From Abelmoschus esculentus (lineage: Eukaryota > Streptophyta > Magnoliopsida > Malvales > Malvaceae): a stretch of DNA of 64,000 bases. Location: the NCBI GenBank assembly GCA_035048815.1, contig JAUCBN010000036.1:8814001-8878000 (forward strand), in the 5' to 3' direction. Positions 43,285 to 56,076 of this stretch are shown here, piece after piece (the stretch's first letter is position 1; every line of letters begins with the position of its first letter). The notes under the pieces were generated by a model. The model was not told the origin of the DNA. It searched no databases and worked only from the letters and a program-made list of their open reading frames with translations. Made by a program: the position numbers and the translations under genes.

Positions 43285-45607
43285 TGTAACGACCCTTTTA
43301 AGAAATTAAAATTAATAATGTGAGGTGTAAAAAAAAGTTCACTAAAATGATATTAAAATGTTTCAAAATAAAAAGTTTAGGGTTCACTTTAAAAAGTGAA
43401 TTTTGGAAAATTAAAATCTAGAGTTTAAAATTTGGGAATTGGGGATTAAATTGCAAAGGGATTTTCAGACCTAAAATTTTGGTTTAGTTTTCAAAAATTA
43501 AGGATTAGAATTGACTTGAAAAATTATGGTTGAAAATAAAAATGAATTCTCAATTAGGGAAAAAATAGGGATTGACAAAATGTATGAAAAGAATTAAAAA
43601 AAAAGTTGCCACCGGCCACTTTGGTAGGCCAGACACCGTAAAAACCAGAGATTCGAAACGATTTGGATTCGAGAGTCGGTTACGGTTAAAAACGGGTTTA
43701 GGGTTTAAAACTGCCCAAAATTGGTACCTTTACAAATTACCGCTTAATTAATTTTGCATTTTCTGGATTAAAATGACATTTAAATTAATGTTTGTTTAAA
43801 ATTTCGAATTCAATTTTATTTTTACCATATCTTTATTCGAAGGCAATGCATACACCGTGACTACTACGTTGGAATACTAGCCCATTACGACCGAATAAAA
43901 ACGTAACCAATTAATTAATTAAAGAAATGTGGATACGATAGCGAAAATAAACAAATTCAAGGTATATAAAACATATGTACATGGGAAACAAAATAAAGGC
44001 TAAATAATAAACAAAAGCATAACATAATGACATATATGCAAAGTGAAAATATATAAACACTAAACTCAAATGCACAAATAAAAACATGCATTATTAATAA
44101 AAGGGACGTGCACGATATGACAATGGAGACATAAATGAACTTACAACTCAACCTAAACAAATGTATACATGAACGAATGCATAAATAAAATACATAAATA
44201 AGATAAAGTATATGGAACATAAACACATGAATGGAATATGCACCACATAGAATACAACATCAATAATATATATACATAGACATGAATGAAAAAAGATAAA
44301 GTATATGGAACATAAACAAATGAATGGAATATACATCACATAGAATACAATATCAATAATATATATACATAGACATGAATGAAAAAAACATAAATAACAA
44401 GGTAGAAAATATAGAACGAATATACATGGTATAAACTACATGAAATAAAAACAAGCTAATAAATAATAAAAAAAGAATGAAAAACTTCTGTAAATGACAA
44501 AATTAAAAAGAAAATAAAGTCTAGAGGACTCAAGAAAGGATTTAACCAAGGGGAAGACCCTGAAAAAGAACTTCAAAACACGCGGGGACCTGGAGCCAAT
44601 TAAACCAATTTAAAAAAACATTTATGGTCCTGATTTGGACCGAATTGAAGAAAATCAGGAACTTGGAGGGACCGTAAGTATGATATCAAAGGGACGGAGG
44701 GATTTAATACGCAAAAAGACCAATTTTAAAATGAGGACTTAGTATAAAACATAAAAATAAAACACAGAAAACCTCTTTCCTTCATTTTTACACCGAAAGC
44801 AACCCAAAAGAACAAAACTTTTCTCTGAAAGTTCATCATAAAAGTCTTTCAAGAAAAACACTTCGGCCACCGTGAAAATCGCCACGCCGGCCACCATGTG
44901 TGGTGGCCGGCGAGTTTAAAATTCTCTAAAAAGACCTCCTTTCGAAGGCTTTTCAAACCAAACCCCCCTTTTCTTCTCCCTTTTTTTAGATCTAAAGCGA
45001 AATGAACAAGACTTCCTGTCCCTTCGGCTCACCAACAACGCTTGAGAGCGCAAGGATTATCGTCGGCTCAAGAGAAGGGAGCGGGGAGGCAAACTTGAGA
45101 AAGGTAAAAAAAAACAAGAACTCTCCTACATTTTTTCTCTTTCGGTATATGTGAAAAAAGCACGAGAGTCTACCTCTGAGAATGTATTTCGATTTGTATT
45201 GATTCGTTGTCTTCGTGGGGGAGCCCCCTTACAATGAATAGATTTGGTTTTTATATCCAGATTTACAAGAATTTCAAAAAGAGAAAAAAAAAGCTGATTG
45301 GTTTGCTACTACTTTTTGTTTGTATCCTCTCCTGAATTTCTGATATTTGATGCGTACGTTGCCAAATTTTGTACAATGGTTGTGAGATTGTGCCTCTGTA
45401 ATCTCTGGCATTTTGGTTGTTTTAGGCTATGTTGCCCGTACCATTCTGATGCGTTCGTTTGTCTTTTTGTGCATATGGCGATCGACTGGTGCGAGGGGAC
45501 CATCATCAGAGTTGCACCGATGATCGGACGGGAAGACAGATAGTTTGATGATCCGAAGAGTCTTCTGCGCGAAGGCCACGCGCGCATGGGGGAAAACGAA
45601 CGGGCGT
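43285..45607. mobile_element. LTR-like fragment starting TGTAACGACCC
   Basis: A 2.3-kb stretch without convincing genes sits between element A's gag and a broken LTR. It begins like other plant gypsy LTRs (TGTAACGACCC) but has no matching CA end, so it is probably a truncated LTR. A 93-bp unit is tandemly repeated at 44201-44293 and 44294-44388. A GC-rich hairpin of 11 perfect pairs lies at 44885-44912 (CGCCGGCCACC, loop ATGTGT). The ORFs at 45298-45647 match nothing I recognise. Confidence 0.45.
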
Positions 45608-46810
45608 AATTAGTGGATTCAACTGATCTTCTCCTTGTCCAATGCAATCACACAACACTGCTTCGATAGTATTGTAGGTACCGCCTCGGCAACATTGGTG
45701 TTCCTCTGCTGCGGCAATCTCTTGCTCTTGGGCAGAAGCATCAAAGTTCAACAAAGTGTCCGTAAGTGACTCAGCTCATCTCTGAGTCAGAGTTCTATTG
45801 ATGCCCAATCCTTGACGATACCTCTCGGCGTAAATCAAAGATAACCACCAACCAATCCAACACTACTTTTAGCTGTTGAAACTCTTAACCTATCTCCCGG
45901 TACCTCCAAAAGAGTATAGGTCGAGTTAATGTCTACAACACCGTACTTATCCTTTTCGTGAATCTATACCTCTCGATGCTAGATAAATAGATTACTTGTA
46001 AACTTCCTTCTCAGGCTTGAGTACAAGAACAAAGAATGACAATAGGATAACTTTGATATTATTATTGCATAAGAACAAAGATACAAGAATCAATCTCCTT
46101 TCAATAATATCGACAACCTTCACCTATCCCTAAGAAGTTTAGAATATATTATCGTTAAGTACAATTCTTAGGGAGGAAGGGTTTCTCTAAAAATCGACTC
46201 TAAGGGAAAAGGGTCATTATCTAAATCGGCTCTCCTAACATTGTGGCCAGCTAGGGTATTTATAGTCTTAACCTAGGGTAAAACTTTCCTTCAACTTAGA
46301 GTAGGGAACAAGTCTTCTTCAAGGAATCTGATATTTCCAAGTTTGCCGCCTTCTAGAAGGGTTTTCCCGCTTGATCTTTGAATTGGGATTTTAGCGCGCT
46401 AGCCTAGTCCAATTGATGCGCTGCATCTTCTAGAATGTTCTCTGTATTTTTATCTTTCATTGCGTCTCCATTGTTGATGCTGCCACACTATATTCTTTCG
46501 TGGCCTTGCTTCTGCCTCGACCGTAACATAGCTTCTCTACCACTTTTGCTCTGGATATTCCTGCATGTACAGAATATGTAAAAATATTTACATTCTCTAT
46601 AAATATTGACTTTGTAAGTAATGATAACGGAATATCCAGTATTTGAGCAAAGAGTTCATAATTCGGTTCAAGTTGGTGAATAATAGATACATAAAGTACC
46701 ATGAGAAAGGTAGTAAATAACTGCCTTTTAGGCACTCATCAAATACCCCCAAACTCGAACTATTGCTTGTCTTCAAGCAATGCAAAACATCAAATTGCCG
46801 AACCCTACTT
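45608..46810 (-). repeat. Truncated second A-type LTR with a scrap of internal sequence
   Basis: 45608-46741 matches element A's LTR from its position 33760 on, lacking the first 255 bases. It ends in tcatca and continues through the hairpin-polypurine module (46742 to about 46781) for about 68 bases of internal sequence, then stops abruptly at 46810. It is a remnant of another A-type element. Confidence 0.75.
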
Positions 46811-47426
46811 TAAGTATGTACAAGCAAGAGATTTGATGATCCAAGCAAATTTCATGGAGTTGCGTCCTGATGATTATATTTCATTTCCTTACTTCCTAGA
46901 ATATTTGTTTCATCAAGATGAGCCTGAGCCGGTCCCTCAATAGCAGCATGCTCCGCAACAAAAGCCTCCACAGACTGAGCACAACCCTGCCCAGCCACAT
47001 CTAGAACAGACTCCTACAGCACCAACAACATCACAATCCCCTTCCGTATCTCCTACAGCATCTCATCAGGTCTCGACCGGTCCTTCAGCACCATCCAAGG
47101 ATAAAGGCAAGGGACTTGCCACTGAATCAAAATCCTTTGAGGCCCGGACCATTTAAGTAAGCAGTGAGGAGATTGACCTAAACTCACCAGGATTTGAGGT
47201 CCCTCCTACAAACCCATTTGATGCCCTCATCCCACGCCAAAAGGTGAAGCGCACAACTGGACGACGCATTTTCTTCGGTGTGGAGGAGGACCCGATCCCA
47301 GATACAGCAACAACATAGGAGGAAGATGACGATGATAACCACCCAGAAGAGGAAATCACACACACAGACCCCTCACCATTGGAACAGCCAGCAAAGAGAA
47401 TCAAGCACATGGCCACATGGAAGATG
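46811..47426 (+). pseudogene. C-terminal part of a PTP-like ORF, element C
   Basis: The frame reads YFKYVQARDLMIQANFMELR, then DDYISFPYFLEYLFHQDEPE, then after TAG a Pro/Ser/Thr/Gln-rich section and SSEEIDLNSPGFEVPPTNPF, QKVKRTTGRRIFFGVEEDP and an acidic stretch. It ends at the insertion with HMATWK and resumes at 51164 as RPYPPKSK before a stop. The composition matches the tails of retroelement PTP ORFs, but the diagnostic central block is absent, so the family call is by context. Two or more in-frame stops are present. Confidence 0.5.
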
Positions 47427-50400
47427 TGACACCCTCGCCCCGGGTTAGGAGACGAAAACATCGACCAGACATTCAATTTACAATTAAACCGATCTTGTAT
47501 TCATTTATAAACTATTTTATTCTTTGTGTAACTTTATGAACCAAATTCTTGTACACTTATAAATTTCGAGGCTAATTTAAATCTTTTTCATACTTATAAA
47601 ATTAACCATCTCGATTCTCAATTTTCATTCATTAATCAATTATAATCTCAATTGAGTTTGGTCTATATTTCTAACCAAATTTTATTTGTTTAATCAACCT
47701 TAACATTATCTTATTGATCAAGCCAATTGTTATTTTTCAAGTTTGAACCAAATTAGCTTGGGGTATCGATACCCTTTATAGGAAGGTATCGGAACAGGGG
47801 TATCGAACCCCAGTTCGATACAGGTCAGCTATGTTGACTCGTTGACCAAGGCTGAGTAGCCTGATTCGATATTGGTATCGGTGCAATTTTGCTACTGGAA
47901 GCTCCAGTATCGAACCAGATATCGATACTAGACTACTTCGATGACTCATTGACTTAAGGCTATGACAGCCTGGTTTGATATCAGTATTGAACCAGGGAGA
48001 CTACACGAAGGCTTGGTATTGAACCAAGCATTGATGCCATTTTGTTACTGTCAAGAGTGGTATCGGTACCCATGTGAGTGGTATCGATACCCCTGCTCGA
48101 AATGAGCAAGTTTCAAGCCTTTTAAACACATAGACCCTATCCAAGGACCATCCAAATGGCCTCAAGCTATCCTTAAAAATTAAGAGGCATTTCTAACATG
48201 TTTAGGCCTCAACCACCACTTAACCAATGACTATCCATACTATCATATGACATTTAACAATCTAGCTAACCTATGTGCCATGCTTTCTCTTGACAAATAG
48301 CATATCCATAAGGTTGTTTTAAGGTTTCCCATGTTAGCATACTTGATTCCATGTTCTTTATGTATATATGGCCACTTACATATCATATGCCAATTACACA
48401 TGCCCACATATGCGAAATACAAATCATCCCAAGACATATATGGCTAGCCTAATATGATTTACATGCCTTATGGCTTACAAACCGGAAGCTCAATATCATT
48501 ATATGTACAAAACATTATGAAACCTCAAATTCATAAACTAACCAATGCATGCTCACTATGCCACCATAAGCTAGGAGTTTACAAAAGTTACAAAATACCA
48601 TACATTACTTGCTTGGTGTCCTTGCTTCGGTTCAATCTCGATCTAACTCCTTAGATCGTTAACTTGTTATTTTGGGAAGGAGGAAACAATGAGTGGTAAG
48701 TAATATGAAGTAATTAGTGAAGCAACCCTAGTCTAACCATATTAGACATAATACAACAACGAGGTAACATGCTTCAATTAAGCAAATAGATCAAATCATG
48801 ATAATATGCTTAATTAATGTATATACAAGATTATCATTATCAATTGTCATGCCTATCATGCTTTCAACATACAATTTCAACTTTATAATCTATATGCTCA
48901 TGTCATAGCTAGCAAGTCCTTAATGCATACAATTCAATAGTCTAATTCCCAATTCTCAATATTTTCTAGTTCATTTCATGTCAAGGGCTACTCATAGCCA
49001 TTTCTATATTCAATATTCATTCCATATACAAGTGCTACTCATAGCAACATTTACATTTCAATAAGTTTGTAACATATCATGGTCATGCTCCAATATTTCA
49101 TAGGCAAATTCATGTACTTATAGTTCACATTTAATCTTTAGTTTTCTATTTAGTTTCGTGTATTGCCTTGGTATAGTTAGACAAGATAAGCGAGTCAAGA
49201 AGAGTATCACGAAAATGCTAACAAGAGTACCACAAAGGTACTAACAAGAGTATCATAAAGATACTAACAAGAGATACTCATGGTATCTAACAATGGTGAC
49301 TAACCACCAATCAATGGTACCCATAGTATCGAACAAGAGTACCGAAGTACTAAACAACAGTGCCGTAGCACTAAACAATAAGCTCAGACTCTAGGCATGT
49401 CGTACTACCTATGACCAACTATCGACCAAGGCTCAATAACATTTTCATATTCAATTGACCATTATTCAATTCATATTAAAACAATCCATGTCATCAATAG
49501 CAAGTATCCATAACATGCTAACATAAAAACATTTATCATGTTCTATCATATCTTTCATATCATGTGAACATACAATCATGCGTATCATGTCACCAATTCA
49601 ATATTCATATCATTGCATACATGCTTCATGCATGGTCCACGTACCTGGCATCTATAGCCGCGTGCCATCACTTACCTCAGCATTTCCGAGCTATGCATAT
49701 GTCTAAGCTAACCTCTATCAGTCTATCACAAATCATGACATCATTCAAGTCATTTAACATTAAGCCTCCTTCCCTTTTTACCGAATATAGATTAGTCCAT
49801 TTACATGACAAATTAAATTAAATAAACAAAAGATGGTTAGGACCTTAGGTCCTAACCCTAAGGTTTGCCACACTCACAAATTCCAAGTGGTTCAGGGGTT
49901 GTAGATAGTAATCCCTTTGCCTCGTTTCCTTGCTACTTTGAGCCTCTCTTGTTCTTCAATATCCTCTTCTATCGGGTTATCTAGAGATCCATATACAATA
50001 GCCATACATTATGATATATCAAGGCCATCTAACTCAAGTAATCTTAGGCTTATCAAATGTAATTGTGTGACTTTATTCATTACGGACAATTTTGCTATCC
50101 TTTAGCGAAATGATCATATCTCCTAGCTTCCTTGTCCAATTTTAGCCCATTTTACCTCTTCGGAAAGCTAAGAGAATCCTCTAAAAGTAAAATTTAACCT
50201 TAAATTTTAATTATTACCCAATCAACACCAGATTCCATTCGAAACAGACCCGACCGGATTTCTGGGACTGCTTGGATAGCCTTACGAAAACGCTTATATC
50301 TTTCTCTACCAAACTCGGATTTGGGTTCTGTAAATTTTTACTTAAACTAAGTATATAGGAGTATCATACTTTAAAATTTCAACTCCTAATTCCTTAAATC

Positions 50401-51160
50401 CGACCTAGGTAATTTTTCAAAGATGGGAATAACATTTCTAGACAATTTCAACAAATTTTCATTTCATACCTTAATCTCCTAATTCCAAACTAACTTCCAT
50501 GGATTTCCAGCACCTTTAACCATGAAATAAACATCTTAAGTTCCATTTCACAACAACCTAACAATTCAAATAGCATACATGTAACATTTATACATTTCAA
50601 TTTTAATTCTCTAGCTTATGATACATGTTTCAAAGAAACCCATAACCCAATAATTTCTAACTTTTAATTAAGCTTTCCAACCATCTAATTCAATCATGAA
50701 AACACCATGGAATACTCAAAATCCCAAAAGCTTAAACCCCACAATTTTTGGGTTATGAAAAGAGAGACTTACCAAGCTATCCCCATATGATTTCTTAACT
50801 AGATTCACCCTTCATGCAAAGCCTTTAAGTCTCCTTTAATGGATTCTTTCTAACTTCTCTCAAGTTTCTCTCTCCCTCTCCTTTTTGAGTTTTTGCCGTG
50901 AATGATAAAGAAGGGAGCAATTTTGGTTAGTTTTTGTTTGATTGATAATGGGTGAGGAAATGACCATATTATCCTTAATGAGTTGCCTAGGCTTATTTTA
51001 TTACTAAGGGTAGCTCATGGAATCCAAACTTTGTCATGCACTTACAAAGTTTTCCATTTAATTCATTTATGTCCATTACTCCTCATCCATTTAACACATG
51101 ATTCGATTTTAATTTACGATTATTCGAATCATTTTACTAACCCAGTTTTTGGTTATTACA
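47427..51160 (-). mobile_element. LTR-like insertion (probable solo LTR) in element C
   Basis: 3734 bp with ends TGTGACACCC and GGTTATTACA. Flanks GAAGA and AAAGA are a 4-of-5 target duplication. It has no gene, primer site or second LTR. By comparison with 36964-40136, the minus strand is the LTR sense. 47760-48110 holds a dense cluster of GGTATCGATACC-like words and 49200-49385 a run of imperfect 'aacaagagta' repeats. The small ORFs inside (for example 49564-49821) are unsupported. Confidence 0.6.
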
Positions 51161-51245
51161 AAAGACCATATCCGCCAAAAAGTAAGCTTCTTTGCTTTGT
51201 TTTTCTTTTATTTTTCATTTTTGCATATAGTTTCATTTTAATTGT

Positions 51246-51276
51246 ATTGAGGACAATGTTAACCTCAAGTTTGGGG
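51246..51276 (+). promoter_or_regulatory. ORF-proximal hairpin-polypurine module, element C
   Basis: ATTG-AGGA-CAAT (51246-51257, extendable by G-U pairs) is followed by aagtttgggg (51267-51276), about 60 bases after the end of the PTP-like ORF. The layout matches A, B and D although the LTR family differs. Confidence 0.55.
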
Positions 51277-51878
51277 TAGCAAAGTCTTCGCTTTAGTATT
51301 TTCATTTTGCATTTTTCATATGTATAAATTTGCTACAACATTAAATTCAATTTAAGACAGCTTTTAGGATAGAATAAATGATATCCGATGATGAAAATTT
51401 TAATGCTTTTGAACTGAATCATAAAAAATATTGAGAATAAATTAAACTGAATTAGGACTTGATACTTTGGAATTTTACTTGACATGATTGTATATTTTTA
51501 TGCTTGAGTGTTAGGAACTTTTTAGAGAAATTAGAATTTATGCCTTAGTTAGTTCAAAAAGAAAAACTCCTTTTTAGGATAGAATAAATGCTTTAACATA
51601 AAATTGTAGAAGGTCGTTCCTCTATGCAATGTTAGCTTAAACAAAAATAAAAATTGCTACAGTATATTAGCGAATGAAAGTTGTCACGTGATGACTCAAT
51701 CAATTAGCCCGAGGATGAGATGTTTGTTCCATACTCATCTAAAGTTAAGGATGATAGTTGTGATGAGTTGACATCTTTCGAAGCAGTTTAAAAAAAACTA
51801 AGCATGAGAGTGATTTTTAAGAAACTAGGGTATAGTGAATAAGGAAAATAGAATTTTTCTAACACTGTTAAGCATAGG

Positions 51879-53286
51879 TGTTGCGTGTATAAATAACGCA
51901 ATTCTGTGCAAGTGTACACATTAAGTAATAAGTGATAAGTATCTATCGAGTATCTTGTCCTCGAGGATTGGTGTACTTAATATGTCTTTTTTCTCTGTAA
52001 ATAAAATAAAGACACAAGTAGTTGAGTTTTAATTAAACTAAATAAAATAATTAAAGAAGGCTAAATAGAATGAGATCAAATTTTGAAAAAGGGCAAGATC
52101 CAATTGTGTTGTATAGTGGATTTGATTGACCTATTTCTGTCCAATGCAATTGTACTACACTATCTCGGCAGTACTGCAGATTACTATATCGGCAGCGATA
52201 GTGTTTTCTACCGCGACAATCACTTGCTCTTGTGCAGATTTTACCAAAGTTCGGCAAAGTATCCTTTGATGGTTTCGCTTATCCCTAAGTTGAAACACTG
52301 TTGATGACTAGTCCTTGATGATACCTCCCAGCGTTAATTAATTATAACCAACAATCAATCCCACACTTCTTTTAGCCGCTGAAACTACAACCTATCCCTA
52401 TGCCAAGTTAGTATTTTTCAATCAAGTCAAATATCGTACTTACTCCTTTCTTGAATCTAACTCTCCTAAGTCTAGATAAATAGATTACCCACAAACTTCT
52501 CTCCCAAGCTTGGATACAATAACAAAGAATGACAAAGAGTAAGCAAACTCTGATATTTTATTGTATTGAAAACAAGAAACAAGATACAATATCTTCTCGC
52601 TAATACTCAAAAACCTTCACCTAAACCCTAAGAAATAAAAACAAAGAAAACTCTAAATTCTAAGATAAATTCTCTAATCTCCGAATTTGATGATCTCTCT
52701 TCCTTGGGCGGCTATAATTTATATAGGCTTGGCGTAGGGCAAACCTTTCCTAAGTAGGAATACAAGTTGGAGTAAAACACAAGTTAAGTACAAATATAAA
52801 AATATTTGTTTTATTTCCAAGTTTATTCCTATTAGGATTCTTTTCCCGAGTGGTCTTTGACCTTGACTTTTCGTGTGTTTCCCAGCTCTGATTTCTGTGT
52901 CACTTGTCTTAAAACGTTCACCTTATTTTTCTCTTTAAATCACCTATAAAATCAATATTTGTTTTCTCGGCGCTACCGCGGCCTCAAAATGTTGTCGAGG
53001 CATCAGAATGCAGCCAAGGCGTGTGCTTTTCTGCATTTCAACTTTAGCTTTCAATATTCATCTTCATGTTTGACAATTCCTATAATGTAGTTTCCTTTCT
53101 AAGAAAGAAAACCATCAAATGCATCTGTTTTATACCAAATAATAGATAAATTCATGAAATCCATATTCGGATGGTGAAATATGGAAAATACGCAGAAATA
53201 TCTATTACCGTCTCTAATTATTTCTTTATTAGCAATAATCGAATAGAAAAATAATATAAAATATGAGGACTTTTGGGCATTCATCA
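51879..53286 (-). repeat. LTR 1 of element D
   Basis: 1408 bp; plus-strand ends TGTTGCGTG and CATTCATCA. The left part differs from the other two LTRs, and the right part is close to LTR 2. The minus-strand TATA box 'gcctatataaat' is near 52719-52730. Confidence 0.85.
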
Positions 53287-54663
53287 CACACCCAAACTCG
53301 AACTATTGCTTGTCCTCAGGCAATACAAAAGATAGATTTTTAAGTAAAGAATTTTAAAGTAATATACCGTCCTGCCTACCGTGGCAGAATTCCTTTCTTG
53401 ACTCGGTCGCTTCTTGGTTCTTAGGAATTCCTCAGAAATGGATTATGAGTCTTGGTGAGTGTGTGCGTAGTTGTATCAAAGATGATTTCTTAAGTTCTAA
53501 TCATTTTTCTGGCTTAAGACTTCCGACTAAGATTTTTCTTTAATTCTTTTCCTTTTCTTCTCCCAACAGTGGTACATAAATCTATATTGCTATAAATTTA
53601 TATTTCTTGAGCCAGTTTCGGACACCTCAAGTGTTTAGCTATTCTTACTAAAGCCGGTGATAGGCACCTCTAATAAGTGGGAGAAGCCTAAGTCCTAGAG
53701 CCAGTCATGGACACCTCTATAGACTAAACTAGGGCCAGTGATAGGTACCTTTAGTATAAAATCTAAGCTTAAGTCCTTATTGCTTTTCAAAGAAAAGAAC
53801 TTTTAAAATCAACTAAGACTAGCAATGTTTATGTGATTTCAGGCTCATAGTCTAATCCTAAGTATTAATCCTAAGAGAACTTTCCGAATTCAAATCTGGT
53901 GAATGGTACATAGTGCTGCAGCGGCTGGAGAATATATTGTTGCCGAGGTAGTCTCAATAAAATTCAACAGACTTAAAAAAATTCCATGCATAAAACTGTA
54001 ATTACTGTAAAGACAGAAATTAAGGTGTAGTAGGATAATCTAAATAATTTCTATGCATGACAGATATTTTTATAAGGCATAAAGTAGGATCAATACTCCC
54101 CCAAACTTGAGGGATGCATTGTCCTCAATGCATGTATCTGAACATAAGTCAACAACAAAAGACAAGATAAAAATTAAGAGAAAAGGAAAAGATAAACCAA
54201 TATTATATGTCGTGTCTTTGACTCTTATGTATCCTGAGGGTCATCAGTTTGTGTGAAGTTTGTTGAGAAAGAAACTAAAAAAACTACAATGGAAAACAAT
54301 AATGAAGAAGTATGAAATAAAACAAGGGAAATTAAGTTCCAGGGACATAAACTCGTCATTATATGTTCTTAGGTGGCCAACCCTCCTTCATATTTTTCTG
54401 TCGAGGTAACCTTCCGTCGTGGCACTATGCTGCCGAACCAACCTCCTTCGGCGGGACGACAAGCTCGATTTCAGGGTGGTTTTATATGATTCATGGCTTC
54501 TCCTCCTTAAAATTCATTCCTAAAAAAATAACTCAAACATAATTAAACTTATTTTCTAAGAAAAATAACTCAAAATAATTAAACTAAATTCCTAAAATAG
54601 TAGTGCAAGAAAATAAAGAAAATAAAATTTAGTTGTCAATCCTCGACAACAGCGCCAAAAACT
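53287..54663 (-). other. Interior 1 of element D (non-coding)
   Basis: Minus-strand order: primer site (54640-54657, TGGCGCTGTTGTCGAGGA, a diverged tRNA-Asp match), short leader, ORF-proximal-type hairpin-polypurine module (hairpin 54114-54133, tract about 54096-54108), four CTNGAG hairpins (53606-53631, 53648-53673, 53695-53720, 53729-53754), terminal hairpin (53305-53324) and purine tract (53287-53300). There is no protein-coding stretch. A leader scrap aligns with elements B and E. Confidence 0.75.
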
Positions 54664-56076
54664 TGTTGTGTGTATAAATAGCGTAATTCTGTGAAACTGT
54701 ACACATCAAGTAATAAGTGATAAGTATCTATTAATTATCGTGTCCTCGAGGATTAGTGTACTTAATATGTCTTCTTTTGTCTTATTGCTCTGTAAATAAA
54801 ATAAAGACACAAGTAGTTGAGTTTTAATTAAACTAAATAAAGTAATTAAAGAAAGCTAAATAGAATGAGATCAAATTGACAAAGAGGGCAAGATCCAGTT
54901 GTGTTGTATAGTGAATTTGATTGATCTATTTCTGTCCAATGCAATTATACTATACTGTATCGACAGTACTACAGATTACTGTCTCAGCAACGATAATGTT
55001 TTCTGCCGCGGAATCCCTTGATCATGGGTAGATTTTACCAAAGTTCGGCAAAGTGTCCTTTGATGGTTTCGTTTATCCCTAAGTCGAAACACTGTTGATG
55101 ACTAGTCCTTAATGATACCTCCCGGTGTTAATAAATTATAACAAACAACCAATCCCACATTTCTTTTAGCCGCTAAAACTCCAACCTATCCTTAGGCCAA
55201 GTTAGTAATTTTCAATCAAGTCAAATACTATACTTACTCCATTCGTGAATCTAACTATCCCGAGTCTAGATAAATAGATTACTCACAGACTTCTCTCCTA
55301 AGCTTGGACGCAAGAACAAAGAATGACAAAGAGTAAGCAAACTTTGATATTTTATTGCGTTGAAAACAAGAAACAAGATACAATCTTTTTTCACTAATAC
55401 TCAAAAACCTTCACCTAAACCCTAAGAAATAAAAACAAAGAAAACTCTAAATTCTAAGATAAATTCTCTAATCTCTGAATTAGATGATCTTTCTTCCTTG
55501 GGCAGCTATAGTTTATATAGGCTTGGCCTAGGGCAAACCTTTCCTAAGTAGGAATACAACTTGGAGTAAAACACAAGTTAAGTAAATAAAAATATTTGTT
55601 TTATTTCCAAGTTTATTCCTATTAGGATTCTTTTCCTGCGTGGTTTTTGACCTTGACTTTTCGTGTGTTTCCCAGCTCTGATTTTTGTGTCACTTGTCTT
55701 AAAACGTTCACCTTATTTTTCTCTTCAGATCACCTATAAAATCAATATTTGTTTTCTCGGCGTTGCCGCGGCCTCAAAATATTGTCGAGGCATCAGAATG
55801 CTGCCAAGGCGTGTGCTTTTCTGCATTTCAACTTTAGCTTTCAATATCCATCTTCATATTTGACAATTCCTATAATGTAGTTTCCTTTCTAAGAAAGAAA
55901 ACCATCAAATGTATCTGTTTTATACCAAATAATAGATAAATTCATGAAATCCATATTCGGATGGTGAAATATGGAAAATACGCAGAAATATCTATTACTG
56001 CCTTTAATTATTTCTTTGTTAGAAATAATCGAATAGAAAAATAATATAAAATATGAGGACTTTTGGGCATTCATCA
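54664..56076 (-). repeat. LTR 2 of element D (recombinant)
   Basis: 1413 bp. Left of about 55400 it carries LTR 3 variants (for example tagcgtaattctg, acagattact, ccattcgtgaat). Right of about 55404 it carries LTR 1 variants (ctcaaaaacct, aaaccctaag, cttttctgcatttcaac, gaatagaaaaataatat). Confidence 0.85.

Noticed and set aside
43957..44339. Minus-strand hydrophobic ORFs resembling membrane proteins
   Set aside because: They arise from a 93-bp AT-rich tandem repeat. Tyr/Ile/Phe-rich translation is expected from such DNA.
45298..45754. ORFs of 81-112 codons near a GC-richer patch
   Set aside because: Overlapping frames on both strands span a junction between an LTR fragment and another LTR, so they cannot be a conserved gene.
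47427..51160. Possible host gene in the long single-copy-looking stretch
   Set aside because: Its ends are TG...CA with a near-perfect 5-bp target duplication, and it splits a retroelement ORF. No splice-able coding text was found.
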